64,000 nt of DNA from Thermoflavifilum aggregans (GTDB taxonomy: Bacteria; Bacteroidota; Bacteroidia; Chitinophagales; Chitinophagaceae). The DNA lies in NCBI RefSeq assembly GCF_002797735.1, contig NZ_PGFG01000001.1, positions 1 to 64,000 on the forward strand, in the 5' to 3' direction. The notes below the pieces were generated by a model. It did not search any database and was not told the origin of the DNA. It saw only the letters and a program-made list of their open reading frames with translations. A program made the position numbers and the translations under genes. Below, piece after piece: positions 55,001 to 63,601 of the stretch. The number at the start of each line of letters is the position of its first letter. Positions within the stretch are counted from its first letter, which is position 1.

Positions 55001-56239
55001 ATAAATCAGCCCACCCCCGTTGGAACCAATCCATAAATTTCCCTTGGCATCTTCCAGAAACCGATTTACATCATCATAGCCCAGTTCGGCCGGATGAACA
55101 AACCAATGCTTATACAACGGGAAACGATCAAATCGTTCGTTGTAATAACAGAATCCCTTTTTATATGTGCCCACCCAGATGATGCACGATGAGTCGCGGA
55201 ACAAGGCATATACACTGTTCTGGCTCAGGCTCTTATCGTCGTCCGGCTGATTGAGTATGTAGCTGATTTCGTAACCGGGTAAATGGATGATGTTGATCCC
55301 ACCATGATCGGTGCCTATCCAGATATTGCCCTTTCGGTCCTGGATAATGCCATACACAATGTCATTGTTCAACGGATAGCGGGGATTGCCTTTGCTGAAA
55401 TGGATAAATTGCCGGGTGGCTGGTTGGTAGTAAAATACGCCGGCTGCATCCTGGGTGAGATAAGCCCAGAGGCCTCCCGAGCGATCCACAAACAGTGCGT
55501 AATTTCCGGGATGAGGAGTTATGCCGGAAAATATATCCATATGACGGGTTAACTGCAGGGTCTGAGCATTCACCTGCCCTATGCGTCCCTGCCAGTCAAT
55601 GATCCAGATATTGCCCGCCTGATCCAATGTCATGCCGGTGATGCTATCACTCAACAAACCCGTTGCTGCCTGTTGTTTCCCCCAAACCAGCCGGCTTTTG
55701 CGCGTGTGCGGATCATAGCAATATAAGCTTCCTTCCGCAGGAGCATAGGCCGGATCATACAAAAACCAATAGCGTCGCTGCTGATCCCGGATAATCTGGC
55801 TTACCGTGCCTGTGGGCAGACCCAGTTCGTGCAGATAATTCAAATAATCCCGGCGAAAGCGCTCTGTGCGCGGATCATAAATATCTGCTCCGTTTCGTGT
55901 ATTGATCCATAGCCTCTGATCGGGCAGCGGATAAATATTGGTGATATAATTGTCACTCAGGGAAGTGGTATCATGAACCTGATGCCGGAAAACCGTGAAA
56001 TGATAACCATCATAACGGTTTAAGCCAGACATGGTGCCGATCCACATAAAACCCTGATCATCCTTCCAGAAACAATTCACCTGGTTATGCGACAAGCCCG
56101 CATCCATATCCACCCGGGTAAAGGACAACCTGGTCAATTGCCCGGAGGCAGCTAAACTACCGCCAAGGAGCACACAGCACAGCCCTACCCTGAACAGCAG
56201 CATACGAGGCATAAGAGAAAAAGATTGCATGCTTTTCAA
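52004..56239 (-). CDS. Hybrid two-component system regulator (HTCS)
   Basis: The 1411-aa protein combines a signal peptide, two seven-bladed Reg_prop propellers (about 40-750, repeats such as GNIWIGTDHGGINIIHLP), a Y_Y_Y domain (about 770-830), a membrane helix (PWAYLLYAAFVIGCLWLA), HisKA with phospho-accepting His in FFTNVSHEFRTPLTLIL (about 888), HATPase_c (NAFKFTPAGGTV, DSGIGIPEE, GSGIGLSITREFV), a receiver with Asp in ALIVSDVMMPGMDG (about 1191) and a C-terminal AraC HTH (VAEVAYSVGFNNPKYFTRYF). It should sense an oligosaccharide in the periplasm and switch on the second locus. Confidence 0.95.
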   Translation of the reverse strand: MKSMQSFSLMPRMLLFRVGLCCVLLGGSLAASGQLTRLSFTRVDMDAGLSHNQVNCFWKDDQGFMWIGTMSGLNRYDGYHFTVFRHQVHDTTSLSDNYITNIYPLPDQRLWINTRNGADIYDPRTERFRRDYLNYLHELGLPTGTVSQIIRDQQRRYWFLYDPAYAPAEGSLYCYDPHTRKSRLVWGKQQAATGLLSDSITGMTLDQAGNIWIIDWQGRIGQVNAQTLQLTRHMDIFSGITPHPGNYALFVDRSGGLWAYLTQDAAGVFYYQPATRQFIHFSKGNPRYPLNNDIVYGIIQDRKGNIWIGTDHGGINIIHLPGYEISYILNQPDDDKSLSQNSVYALFRDSSCIIWVGTYKKGFCYYNERFDRFPLYKHWFVHPAELGYDDVNRFLEDAKGNLWIGSNGGGLIYFDRKQNLFRQYVHRSNDPHSLSNNVIVSLCLDQQGKLWIGTYYGGLDCFDGHRFVHYRHRDGDPYSIAGDKVWDILQDRQGRLWIGTLGQGLDRLDLQTGRFIHYPLSDPASTALKYISVLLQDRQGRLWIGTAGGVDVMDPATGRILAHYGHQEGNPASLSNDNVISLCEDARGWMWIGTREGLNLLNPLTGHIQHFYQKDGLPDNAILTILEDSSHQLWMGTPNGLCNLQVSRQADKWQFHFRNFDELDGLQGREFNEKAAYRLREGLLAFGGPNGFNLFDPAHIQISRETPPIVLTNLQIFNHDVGVGEKIKGHVILKQALAQTRSLVLPYNANDFSIEFAALGYSPSIRNMYAYKLEGFNQDWIYTDGSQRKAVYTNLNPGHYVLHVVAANNDGVWDTRGTTLEITILPPFWRTPWAYLLYAAFVIGCLWLARKILLDRARMHFQLQQQQLEAQRMHELDMMKIRFFTNVSHEFRTPLTLILTPLERLLKQDTYPELQKQLHLIYRNARRLMLLVNQLLDFRKLETQSIPLHLSEADVVAYVRELAMSFMDIADRKQIAFTIETNLSSLLMAFDADKLERIVFNLLSNAFKFTPAGGTVALRMEHRIRTDETGNERAYFLLSVIDSGIGIPEEKQPYIFERFFQHDAPPEIMNQGSGIGLSITREFVRMHGGEITVKSTPGLGSRFDVWLPVRSIPAEAASASWQITHVPAPKLAAAASEPQSGHKPAILLVEDNEDFRFYLKDNLQLHYRILEAADGQTAWEIALHEQPALIVSDVMMPGMDGIALAKKLKTDPRTAAIPLILLTARAGDEQQIEGLEAGANDYLVKPFNFEILQTRIRNLLREKRRLHKLHPPAVDLTPPMVQLPAEDEEFLDRARKVVEKYLQDPEFSVAKFSQELYMSRAALYKKIVALTGKSPLEFIRRIRLERARQLLAHSRMTVAEVAYSVGFNNPKYFTRYFKEAFHVLPSEYQQQMRTQPAPLSESTPTGNQMIP

Positions 56240-56285
56240 AAAAGTAAGTTAAACAAATTCCTGTTAACCCAACAACGGGTTTGCC

Positions 56286-56293
56286 TATCTTTG
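56286..56293 (+). promoter_or_regulatory. -7 promoter box directly before MBL-fold gene
   Basis: TATCTTTG, an exact TAnnTTTG match, ends 5 bp before the ATG at 56299. The transcript would start at or next to the start codon, suggesting a leaderless mRNA. The -33 region is weak (TGTTAAC). Confidence 0.55.
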
Positions 56294-56298
56294 ACGAT

Positions 56299-57714
56299 AT
56301 GCAAATCAGTTTTCACGGCGCTGCCCGAACGGTTACGGGTAGTAAACATCTGATCACACTCAAATCAAGCCGCCGCATTTTGCTGGACTGTGGCATGTAT
56401 CAGGGCATGGGCATCAGAGCCCGGCAACTGAATCACGAATGGGGTTTTGATCCTCCATCCGTGGATTTACTTGTGCTGAGCCATGCTCATATTGACCATT
56501 CGGGACTTATTCCCAAACTGGTTCACGAAGGCTTCCACGGGCCGGTGTATTGCACCTCCCCCACCCGCAAGCTCAGCGAGCTCCTGCTGCTTGACAGTGC
56601 CCATATCCAGGAAGAGGACGCCGATTTTGAGCATCGTAAAATGGCACATTTTTCCCAGCCCCCCACCGATGAAAACAAGCCCCTTTACACCGTTTCTGAT
56701 GTGACGGCTGCCATGGCTCTGTTTCACGAATTGCCCTATAACCAATGGCATCAGATTACCGATGAGGCAGAATTGATGTTTACCGATGCCGGGCATATCT
56801 TAGGCAGCGCCTGTGTGCATCTCCGCATCCGGGAAAACGGTCAGACCTTCCACATCACCTTTTCCGGCGACGTGGGACGTTACCGGGATGTGATCGTCAA
56901 TTCTCCTGCACCATTTCCCCAGGCAGATTACGTGATTATGGAATCCACCTACGGCAATAGCCTGCATGAACCCGCCAGCCAATCGGCTGACCAGCTGCTG
57001 CAATGGATTACCCATACCTGCCTGGAGAAAAAAGGCAAACTCATCATAGCTGCATTCAGCCTGGGACGCACCCAGGAAATTCTGTACTACCTGAATCAAC
57101 TGGAACTGGAAAACCGTTTGCCAGCCCTCTCGTATTATCTGGACAGCCCATTAAGCATTGCACTGACAGAAATCATCAAGCAGTATCCGGATTATTTTAA
57201 TTCCCGGGTAAAAAAGCTGCTGGAGCATGATGATGATCCTTTCCGGTTTCAGGGGCTCGAATATGTCCGGGAAGTTGCTGATTCCAAACTGTTGAATTAT
57301 GTGAACAAACCCTGTGTAATTATCAGTGCTAGCGGCATGGCCGATGCAGGCCGGATCAAACACCATATCAGCAACAATATTGAAAATTCACGCAATACCA
57401 TTTTGTTTACCGGCTATTGTGAACCCGAATCGCTGGGCGGCCGCTTGCTGACCCACCCGAAAGAAGTACATATTTTCGGCGTACCCCACGAAGTGCATGC
57501 CGAGATCGCCCAGTTGAAATCCATGAGTGCCCATGGCGATTATGAAGATCTGGAGCAATGGTTGGGTTGCCAGGATCCCCGGCAGGTACGCCAGCTGTTT
57601 CTGGTGCACGGGGAATATGAGGTACAGCTTGCTTTCCAGCAGCGTTTGCTGCGAAAAGGCTTTCCCGAAGTGATGATTCCCGACCTGCACCAGTCTTTTT
57701 ACCTGAGTCTTTAA
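56299..57714 (+). CDS. MBL-fold beta-CASP ribonuclease-like protein
   Basis: From MQISFHGAARTVTGSKHLI the 471-aa product shows the metallo-beta-lactamase motif LSHAHIDHSGLIP, FTDAGHILGSACVHL, ITFSGDVGRYRD, and beta-CASP motifs IMESTYGN, IIAAFSLGRTQEILY, VIISASGMADAGRIKHHI and GYCEPESLGGRL plus the C-terminal HGDYEDLEQWL. This is the YsaG/CPSF73-like family of RNA-processing exonucleases (Zn-dependent). The longer frame beginning at 56281 includes the promoter box and is rejected. Confidence 0.92.
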   Translation: MQISFHGAARTVTGSKHLITLKSSRRILLDCGMYQGMGIRARQLNHEWGFDPPSVDLLVLSHAHIDHSGLIPKLVHEGFHGPVYCTSPTRKLSELLLLDSAHIQEEDADFEHRKMAHFSQPPTDENKPLYTVSDVTAAMALFHELPYNQWHQITDEAELMFTDAGHILGSACVHLRIRENGQTFHITFSGDVGRYRDVIVNSPAPFPQADYVIMESTYGNSLHEPASQSADQLLQWITHTCLEKKGKLIIAAFSLGRTQEILYYLNQLELENRLPALSYYLDSPLSIALTEIIKQYPDYFNSRVKKLLEHDDDPFRFQGLEYVREVADSKLLNYVNKPCVIISASGMADAGRIKHHISNNIENSRNTILFTGYCEPESLGGRLLTHPKEVHIFGVPHEVHAEIAQLKSMSAHGDYEDLEQWLGCQDPRQVRQLFLVHGEYEVQLAFQQRLLRKGFPEVMIPDLHQSFYLSL

Positions 57715-57726
57715 AAACTGCCTTGC

Positions 57727-58830
57727 ATGCGCCTGTACAACAGTTGGATGCTGATAGGTATTTTCTGTTTCCGGATAGCGGCCGGACAATCCGTATCCTG
57801 GCCCATGCTGCCTTTTCAGAAACAGGATAGCGTGAATCCCATCCTGTGGCCTGACAGTGCAAAAGAATGGAAAGACCCCGTAAGCCGGCAGCCGGTCCAT
57901 TGGATGGTGCATAATGTATTGAATCCTGCGGCCATCGTGCACGGGGGACAAATATGGCTGCTGTTCCGCGCTCAGGATGCATCACCCCTGGCACCCACGG
58001 GCACCTCGCGCATTGGCTTGGCCTCTTCTTCAGACGGATTGCATTTCCACATCCGGTCCGAACCCGTATTGTTTCCAGACACTGACGCCATGCAGGCTTA
58101 TGAATGGCCGGGTGGGATTGAAGACCCGCGGATCGTGGAACGTGAAGACGGATTGTATGTAATGACCTACACAGCCTATGATGGCCACACGGCCCGGTTG
58201 TGCATAGCCACTTCCCGCGATCTCATCCATTGGAAAAAACAGGGACTGGCCTTCCCAGATCAGCCCACCCGCTGGTCAAAATCAGGTGCCATCATCACCG
58301 AATTGAAAAACGGAAAACTAATCGCCAGAAAAATCAACGGCCAATACTGGATGTACTGGGGTGATACCCATATTTTCATAGCCACATCTCCGGATCTGCT
58401 GCACTGGCACATGATGCAGGACAGCACCGGACAACCGCTGCCGCTTATGGGCCCCCGGGCTTATCATTTTGACAGCCGGCTTGTAGAGCCGGGTCCTCCG
58501 CCGGTATGGACGCCACGGGGCATCTGGTTTGTGTACAACGGGATGAACGCCCGCAACCAGCGAGATCCCCGGCTGCCACCCGACGCCTATGGTGTGGGAC
58601 AGGCATGGATAGATCCGAATAACCCTACCCGCGTCATTCACAGGCTATCTGCTCCTTTCCTGATTCCGGAAAAAAGTTATGAACGAACGGGACAGGTGAA
58701 TCTGGTTTGTTTCGCGGAAGGATTGGTCTGGTTTTCCGGTAAATGGTACCTTTATTATGGTACGGCCGATTCGCGCATAGCCGTGGCCATTTACTCGCCC
58801 GGCAGCGGAGTAGCTGACGCTTCGGAATGA
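57727..58830 (+). CDS. Secreted GH130-like protein
   Basis: The 367-aa protein has a signal peptide (to about residue 20) and a five-bladed propeller: NPAAIVHGGQIWLLFRAQDA, YEWPGGIEDPRIVEREDGLY with the Asp characteristic of GH130, YMYWGDTHIFIATSPDLLHW, SRLVEPGPPPVW and YYGTADSRIAVAIYS. GH130 contains beta-mannoside phosphorylases and hydrolases; an exported member is more likely a hydrolase. It follows the MBL gene by 12 bp and overlaps the convergent uvrC by 40 bp. Confidence 0.85.
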   Translation: MRLYNSWMLIGIFCFRIAAGQSVSWPMLPFQKQDSVNPILWPDSAKEWKDPVSRQPVHWMVHNVLNPAAIVHGGQIWLLFRAQDASPLAPTGTSRIGLASSSDGLHFHIRSEPVLFPDTDAMQAYEWPGGIEDPRIVEREDGLYVMTYTAYDGHTARLCIATSRDLIHWKKQGLAFPDQPTRWSKSGAIITELKNGKLIARKINGQYWMYWGDTHIFIATSPDLLHWHMMQDSTGQPLPLMGPRAYHFDSRLVEPGPPPVWTPRGIWFVYNGMNARNQRDPRLPPDAYGVGQAWIDPNNPTRVIHRLSAPFLIPEKSYERTGQVNLVCFAEGLVWFSGKWYLYYGTADSRIAVAIYSPGSGVADASE

Positions 58831-60623
58831 AACCAGTTCCATATCAGCCGGGCTCTGGATGGGCCTACTTCTCGGCGCAGTTCATCCTCGCTCAGTTCCC
58901 GGATCCGCTTCACCGAGCGGAACTTCATTAGCAACTGATCGGCCGTACGCCTGCCAATGCCGGGAATAGCCTCCAGCTCATTCTTAAATGTACCCTTGCT
59001 GCGGATCTGCCGGTGAAATTGAATCCCAAACCGATGCACCTCGTCCCGGATATGCCGGATGAGCCGCAGGCTTTCGCTATGGTAAGGTAACTTCAGGCTC
59101 TCCTTATCGCCCGGAAAGAAAATTTCCTCTTCCTGCTTGGCCAGCCCCACCACGGTAAGTTTGCCCCGGAGGCCTAAGGCTTCTATACTTTCCAGTGCTG
59201 CATTCAGCTGTCCCTTTCCCCCATCAATAATCACCAGCTGGGGCAGAGGCCTGGCTTCATCGATCAGCCGCTTATAGCGCCGGTACACAATTTCCCGCAT
59301 CGACGCAAAATCATCAATCCCCTGTACGGTTTTTACATGAAAATGCCGGTAATCCTGCTTGCTGGGTTTGCCATCCCTGAAAACCACACAGGCAGCCACC
59401 GGATAACTTCCTTGAAAATTGGAATTGTCGAAGCATTCAATATGCCGGGGAAGTTCAGGCAGTTGCAGGTCTTCCTGCAGCTGGCGCAGCACCTCCATTT
59501 CATGTCCATCATCCTTGCGATCAAGCAACAACCTTCTTTTCTGTTCCTGCTCTTCCCGGTAAAAATGGGCATTCTTCAAGGAAAGCTCCAGCAGTTTCTT
59601 CTTATCCCCCGATCGGGGCACCGTCACTTTTACCTGCGGATCCGGAAAGGCAATGTGAAATGGCACAATAATCTCCGGAGCCTGACTTCGGAATGTTTCC
59701 CTCAGATGCACAATAATCTGCAGCAGTACATCAGCCGCCTCTTCTTCTACCTTGGCTTCTACCATCAGGCTTTTGCTATCCATCACCAGACCTTTCAGCA
59801 CCCGCAGGTAATTCACATACAGGTATTGCTGATCCTGAACCACGGAGAACACATCCACATCCCCCACACGGGGATTTACAATTGCTGAGCGGGCCTGATA
59901 GGCCTGCAGGTCCTCAATTTTCCTTTTCCAGATTTCGGCCTGCTCAAATTCCAGCCGGGCCGCATGGGCCTGCATCTGCGCTTTGAATTCAGCAATTACC
60001 GGCGCTAGGTTGCCCCGCAGGATATTCCTCACCTGTTCAATGCCCTGCATGTAATCTTCTTCCGTCTGGAGTCCTTCGCAGGGTCCTTTACAATTTCCCA
60101 GATGATATTCCAGGCAAACCCTGAATTTCTTACGCTCAATGTTCTGGCGAGTCAGATGCAGGGAACAGGTACGCAGCTGCACCACCGAGCGGATAAAATT
60201 GAGCAGTTCCCTGACCTTCCCTACCGAAGTAAAAGGACCCAGGTATTCTGAACCGTCATCAATCCGCCGACGGGTGAGAAATACCCGGGGAAAGGGTTCA
60301 TTTTTAATGACAATGTACGGATAAGTCTTATCGTCCTTCAGGTTGATGTTGAAGCGGGGCTGAAATTCCTTGATCAGGTTGTTTTCCAGCAAAAAAGCAT
60401 CCTGTTCCGAGTTTACCACCGTCCATTCAATGTGCTGGATAAGCGATACCAGCCTGCGTGTCTTGTAAGCCGTCACCTGGCGGGTAAAATAGGAACTGAT
60501 CCGTTTGTGCAGATCTTTTGCCTTGCCCACATAAAGCAATTCATGATTTGCGCCATAATACCGGTACACTCCCGGCTGATGAGGGATGATGGGCAGAATC
60601 GCCTTGAATTCTTCTGGTTTCAC
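58791..60623 (-). CDS. uvrC: UvrC excinuclease subunit
   Basis: The 610-aa protein has the GIY-YIG nuclease domain (PHQPGVYRYYGANHELLYVG, KAKDLHKRISSYF), the central Cys-rich CLEYHLGNCKGPCEG, a UVR motif region (RLEFEQAEIWKRKIEDLQ), the RNase H-like domain (IECFDNSNFQGSYPVAACV, VIIDGGKGQLNAALE, EVHRFGIQFHR) and a helix-hairpin-helix end (AIPGIGRRTADQLLMKF). Nucleotide excision repair. I prefer GTG at 60623 because the longer frame begins inside a 20-bp palindrome (60646-60665). Confidence 0.93.
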   Translation of the reverse strand: MKPEEFKAILPIIPHQPGVYRYYGANHELLYVGKAKDLHKRISSYFTRQVTAYKTRRLVSLIQHIEWTVVNSEQDAFLLENNLIKEFQPRFNINLKDDKTYPYIVIKNEPFPRVFLTRRRIDDGSEYLGPFTSVGKVRELLNFIRSVVQLRTCSLHLTRQNIERKKFRVCLEYHLGNCKGPCEGLQTEEDYMQGIEQVRNILRGNLAPVIAEFKAQMQAHAARLEFEQAEIWKRKIEDLQAYQARSAIVNPRVGDVDVFSVVQDQQYLYVNYLRVLKGLVMDSKSLMVEAKVEEEAADVLLQIIVHLRETFRSQAPEIIVPFHIAFPDPQVKVTVPRSGDKKKLLELSLKNAHFYREEQEQKRRLLLDRKDDGHEMEVLRQLQEDLQLPELPRHIECFDNSNFQGSYPVAACVVFRDGKPSKQDYRHFHVKTVQGIDDFASMREIVYRRYKRLIDEARPLPQLVIIDGGKGQLNAALESIEALGLRGKLTVVGLAKQEEEIFFPGDKESLKLPYHSESLRLIRHIRDEVHRFGIQFHRQIRSKGTFKNELEAIPGIGRRTADQLLMKFRSVKRIRELSEDELRREVGPSRARLIWNWFHSEASATPLPGE

Positions 60624-60645
60624 CGCACAGATCGTTTTAAACCAA

Positions 60646-60665
60646 CCTGCCTGCCGGCAGGCAGG
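60646..60665. repeat. Perfect 20-bp intergenic palindrome
   Basis: CCTGCCTGCC followed by its exact reverse complement GGCAGGCAGG. Similar palindromes are dispersed in many Bacteroidota genomes. It lies between the lipoprotein gene and uvrC and may act as terminator or REP-like element. Confidence 0.6.
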
Positions 60666-60680
60666 CATTATCCCCGCTGC

Positions 60681-61268
60681 TCAGGCCTGAGGAGCAAACA
60701 AAACCCGCACATAAATGCGGCGGGGAGCAAAAAGTTGCATGTGCTCGTAGGTAATGATCTCCACGCTTTTGCCTGCCTGATAAAGCAGTTGTTTGGAAGT
60801 ATGATATAGAAAATTGTCGGTCATGCTTTTCACATAAATGCTATGAATGGTGTGGGATGGATTTACCTGCAGATAAATCTGATAAGGCTTGGTCACAGCC
60901 CCCTGCGAGGTGTATATAATCGTGATTTTACCGGTCAGGCTGTCTTCAAAACTTTCAATTTGATACACACCCCGAAATGCCGGCCGGTCAATATCCATAG
61001 CCATAAAAGGCTGAAAAACAGCCATCAGATTCTGGCGTGTCATCGGCATCCACACGGTATCAGAATGCTGGTTCATGCTCACCACCTTCATCAGGGAAAT
61101 GCGGCCACTATCCTGCATGAAACTATCAATTTGCTGTGTGAAATACTGCTTCAGGCTAAAATATTCCTGCTCTGGTTTGGCCTGAGGATCCTCTGCCTGA
61201 TGTGATCTGCAGCCCAAAGCCCCTGCCAGAAGCAGCAAACAAAAACCTCTGCAAAGGTTTTTCATCAT
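60681..61268 (-). CDS. Uncharacterised lipoprotein
   Basis: The 195-aa product has a lipoprotein signal (LLLLAGALGCRSH, a clear lipobox) and a domain with no family I recognise: SLKQYFTQQIDSFMQDSGRI, FQPFMAMDIDRPAFRGVYQI, GKITIIYTSQGAVTKPYQIY and a basic C-terminus. It looks intact and is common-type for Chitinophagaceae in style, but no function can be assigned. Probably in the same leftward unit as uvrC. Confidence 0.7.
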   Translation of the reverse strand: MMKNLCRGFCLLLLAGALGCRSHQAEDPQAKPEQEYFSLKQYFTQQIDSFMQDSGRISLMKVVSMNQHSDTVWMPMTRQNLMAVFQPFMAMDIDRPAFRGVYQIESFEDSLTGKITIIYTSQGAVTKPYQIYLQVNPSHTIHSIYVKSMTDNFLYHTSKQLLYQAGKSVEIITYEHMQLFAPRRIYVRVLFAPQA

Positions 61269-61293
61269 TCAACAAAATTAGGTGGATTGCGGA

Positions 61294-61327
61294 TAGATAA
61301 AAAATAAGCCGGTGTAAACACACCGGC
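61294..61327 (-). terminator. Intrinsic terminator of the sigma/membrane-partner operon
   Basis: On the minus strand GCCGGTGT-GTTT-ACACCGGC (8-bp GC-rich stem) is followed by TTATTTTTTATC. It lies 150 bp after the stop of the membrane protein gene, downstream of the operon. Confidence 0.8.
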
Positions 61328-61475
61328 CGCACGCAGATAACAGTAATTAAACCTACAAAGTAAAGCCTGCGGAAAAAATATGTGACACCAACTCAACCAT
61401 GCGATGAATCTTTTCAATAATAATGACACAGAAAAACAATGAAACGTTGCTTCTGTTGCAAAAAAATTTTTTTCC

Positions 61476-62831
61476 TCAGGGAATGACTCCAATTTTCCAG
61501 GACACCAGATACAGATTTTCCTTCAGATTGGGCTGATGACGATAGGCGTTCAGGAGCTGATAATGGAAATCAGGCCCCATGAAAATTTGTCCGCGGCCTA
61601 CAGGTAGAATCAGGGAGCCCGACAGCAATGCACTTACGTTCCATTTACGCAGCTGGTTATCATCAGCCATATAACGCTGATAGGCAGGCACATACAGATA
61701 TTGCTGCTGATGCAGGGCCAGATCCATACCCGCACCCCCGTTTACCTGCCATTGCATTTTCCCGAATAATTTTCCCCGATAGCCCGCAAAAACTGGTAAT
61801 TCTATGCTCACCTGCTGATTGACGAGCGTGGTATATTGGTCGGGAGTCAGCAATGCATTGGGATTATAAGCGCCGTAAACCGTGGAAAGTTGAGCCGGGC
61901 CGCCGCCAGACATACTCATGGGGCTTGAATTTCGGGCATAGGCAGCTCCGGAAAGATTCACGGCCTGAATGTGATATTGAAAAGCCAGTAGTTGCACGCC
62001 CGAACCCAGAACGATTTTTTTGTTTAACGCTGTCTGGACTTCTACTCCCGCTGTATAGGAAAAAGCAGGATCGTGCCCAAGAGCAGAAGAAGGAATATAG
62101 TTGCTGACAGGCCTGCGCATCATACCCTGAGCAAGCGTGGGGGCGGCTGCAGGTTGCTGCACCAGTTGCCGGTACCCTATGCCGGGAGCAAAGGCAATCC
62201 GAAAGGCTATGGCCTGATGATGCTGGCTGGTATCTTTCGGACTCACGGAAAAGCCCCACCCGGGTGGCAATTCCAGGAAGGGATACGGATTGCGAAGCTG
62301 TTCCCGGAGTTCTGACGGGCCAATAGCTGACAGGGATTCCAGAGGAATATGGATCTGAGTTGTGTTTTGATTTTTTTCGACCGAAACCTCATCCGTCGTC
62401 TGAGAATGGCCGCCGGATTTTACCTGCTGCCACACGGCAGAGGGGAATTGACCGAAAGCCTGCTGGTTTCGTGCAGCGGAATGTTGTGGGGCTCTGCCAG
62501 GAGGCAGGCTTTGTTTTTTCACGGAAGTCGTTGCAGATAATGCGGATTGTTCTCTGGTTGCTGGGAGATTTCCTGCAGACACCTGCTGTTGCTGTAGCAA
62601 TGGTTGCACCCGTTCGGGAGTGCGATGCAGCATCCACCAGGTGGCACCACCCGCACCCAATACCAGAAGCCATGTAGCGGCCATAGCCCACCATCTTCGG
62701 TTGCGACGCCGGCGCAATCCCCGCTCGATGGCCTGCCAGCTGCCTTTGGCAGGCGTCAGCTCAAACTCCTGGGCCACCTGCTGTACGCGTCTCAGCCACT
62801 CCTCTTCATGGAATTCTTCCTCACGGTTCAT
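61476..62831 (-). CDS. Membrane partner of ECF sigma factor, barrel-like C-terminus
   Basis: The 451-aa protein has a cytoplasmic N-terminus (WLRRVQQVAQEFELTPAKGSW), one membrane helix (WWAMAATWLLVLGAGGATWW), a low-complexity periplasmic Gln-rich stretch (about 75-150) and a C-terminal half with alternating strands (FSVSPKDTSQHHQAIAFRIA, VLGSGVQLLAFQYHIQAVNL) like an outer-membrane porin-type barrel. Its ATG overlaps the TGA of the sigma factor gene (ATGA). Such fusions in Bacteroidota probably act as anti-sigma factors; the name is an inference. Confidence 0.7.
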   Translation of the reverse strand: MNREEEFHEEEWLRRVQQVAQEFELTPAKGSWQAIERGLRRRRNRRWWAMAATWLLVLGAGGATWWMLHRTPERVQPLLQQQQVSAGNLPATREQSALSATTSVKKQSLPPGRAPQHSAARNQQAFGQFPSAVWQQVKSGGHSQTTDEVSVEKNQNTTQIHIPLESLSAIGPSELREQLRNPYPFLELPPGWGFSVSPKDTSQHHQAIAFRIAFAPGIGYRQLVQQPAAAPTLAQGMMRRPVSNYIPSSALGHDPAFSYTAGVEVQTALNKKIVLGSGVQLLAFQYHIQAVNLSGAAYARNSSPMSMSGGGPAQLSTVYGAYNPNALLTPDQYTTLVNQQVSIELPVFAGYRGKLFGKMQWQVNGGAGMDLALHQQQYLYVPAYQRYMADDNQLRKWNVSALLSGSLILPVGRGQIFMGPDFHYQLLNAYRHQPNLKENLYLVSWKIGVIP

Positions 62832-63409
62832 AAGTCGTGTAGTTTTTTATTCATATGGGTTGATATCCGTTGCTGATCGGCGGAAAGCCGGGCCTGGAGC
62901 CAGGCTCGTGCCCTGGCAAATTGTGACCGGGAAGTACCTTCATCAATCCCCAGCAACTCCGCAATCTCCCGGTGTGCATAACCCTCCACTACATAAAGAT
63001 TAAAGATCGTCCGATAACCCTTGGGCATCTGCAGGATCAGCTGTATCAGCTCCCGCTCTTCAGCTGTGGTTTGTACAGCTACACTGTTCTGCTCTGTATC
63101 TTCCTTGCTGTCATCGAGCGATATCCACTTCCGGCGACGGGTGTAATTGACAGCAGCTCTTACCATAATTCGGCGAATCCAGCCTTCCAACGAGCCAGCA
63201 AAACGAAACTGATGCAAATGCAGGAATACACTGATAAAGCCTTCCTGCATCACTTCCTCTGCATCCACCCTGTTGCCCACGTAACGCACACACAAGCCCA
63301 GCATGCGCGGTGCAAACCGCTCATAAAGGGCCTTTTGCGCCTCCCTCCTGCCCTCTAAACAGGCTTGTACCAGCGCTCGATCATCCTGATATTCCGGCTG
63401 TCCACCCAA
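62828..63409 (-). CDS. ECF sigma factor (RpoE-like)
   Basis: The 193-aa product has region 2 (LYERFAPRMLGLCVRYVGNR, DAEEVMQEGFISVFLHLHQF) and region 4 (LILQMPKGYRTIFNLYVVEGYAHREIAELLGIDEGTSRSQ). It overlaps the membrane-partner gene by 4 bp, so the pair is translationally coupled. Its target genes are unknown; it is not next to a SusC gene. Confidence 0.92.
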   Translation of the reverse strand: MGGQPEYQDDRALVQACLEGRREAQKALYERFAPRMLGLCVRYVGNRVDAEEVMQEGFISVFLHLHQFRFAGSLEGWIRRIMVRAAVNYTRRRKWISLDDSKEDTEQNSVAVQTTAEERELIQLILQMPKGYRTIFNLYVVEGYAHREIAELLGIDEGTSRSQFARARAWLQARLSADQQRISTHMNKKLHDL

Positions 63410-63601
63410 TGGTTAAGGCTAATTATTAAGACAAATTACAATTTTAAAACGTTGCATACCACCCGGCAAAAACCAAGTTAAAACTGGCTGCAAAGGACCA
63501 ACAATCACCGGGTATTCATTGGGAGAAATCCAACAGATCGGCAATTGGCATGTTTTTGGCTTGTTTTGGTATAGCATTTTCCGATTTTTGCCTAAAACTT
63601 C

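Noticed and set aside
60624-60668. ATG start of UvrC inside the palindrome
   Set aside because: The first residues would be encoded by a dispersed repeat and do not resemble UvrC N-termini; GTG at 60623 fits the family.
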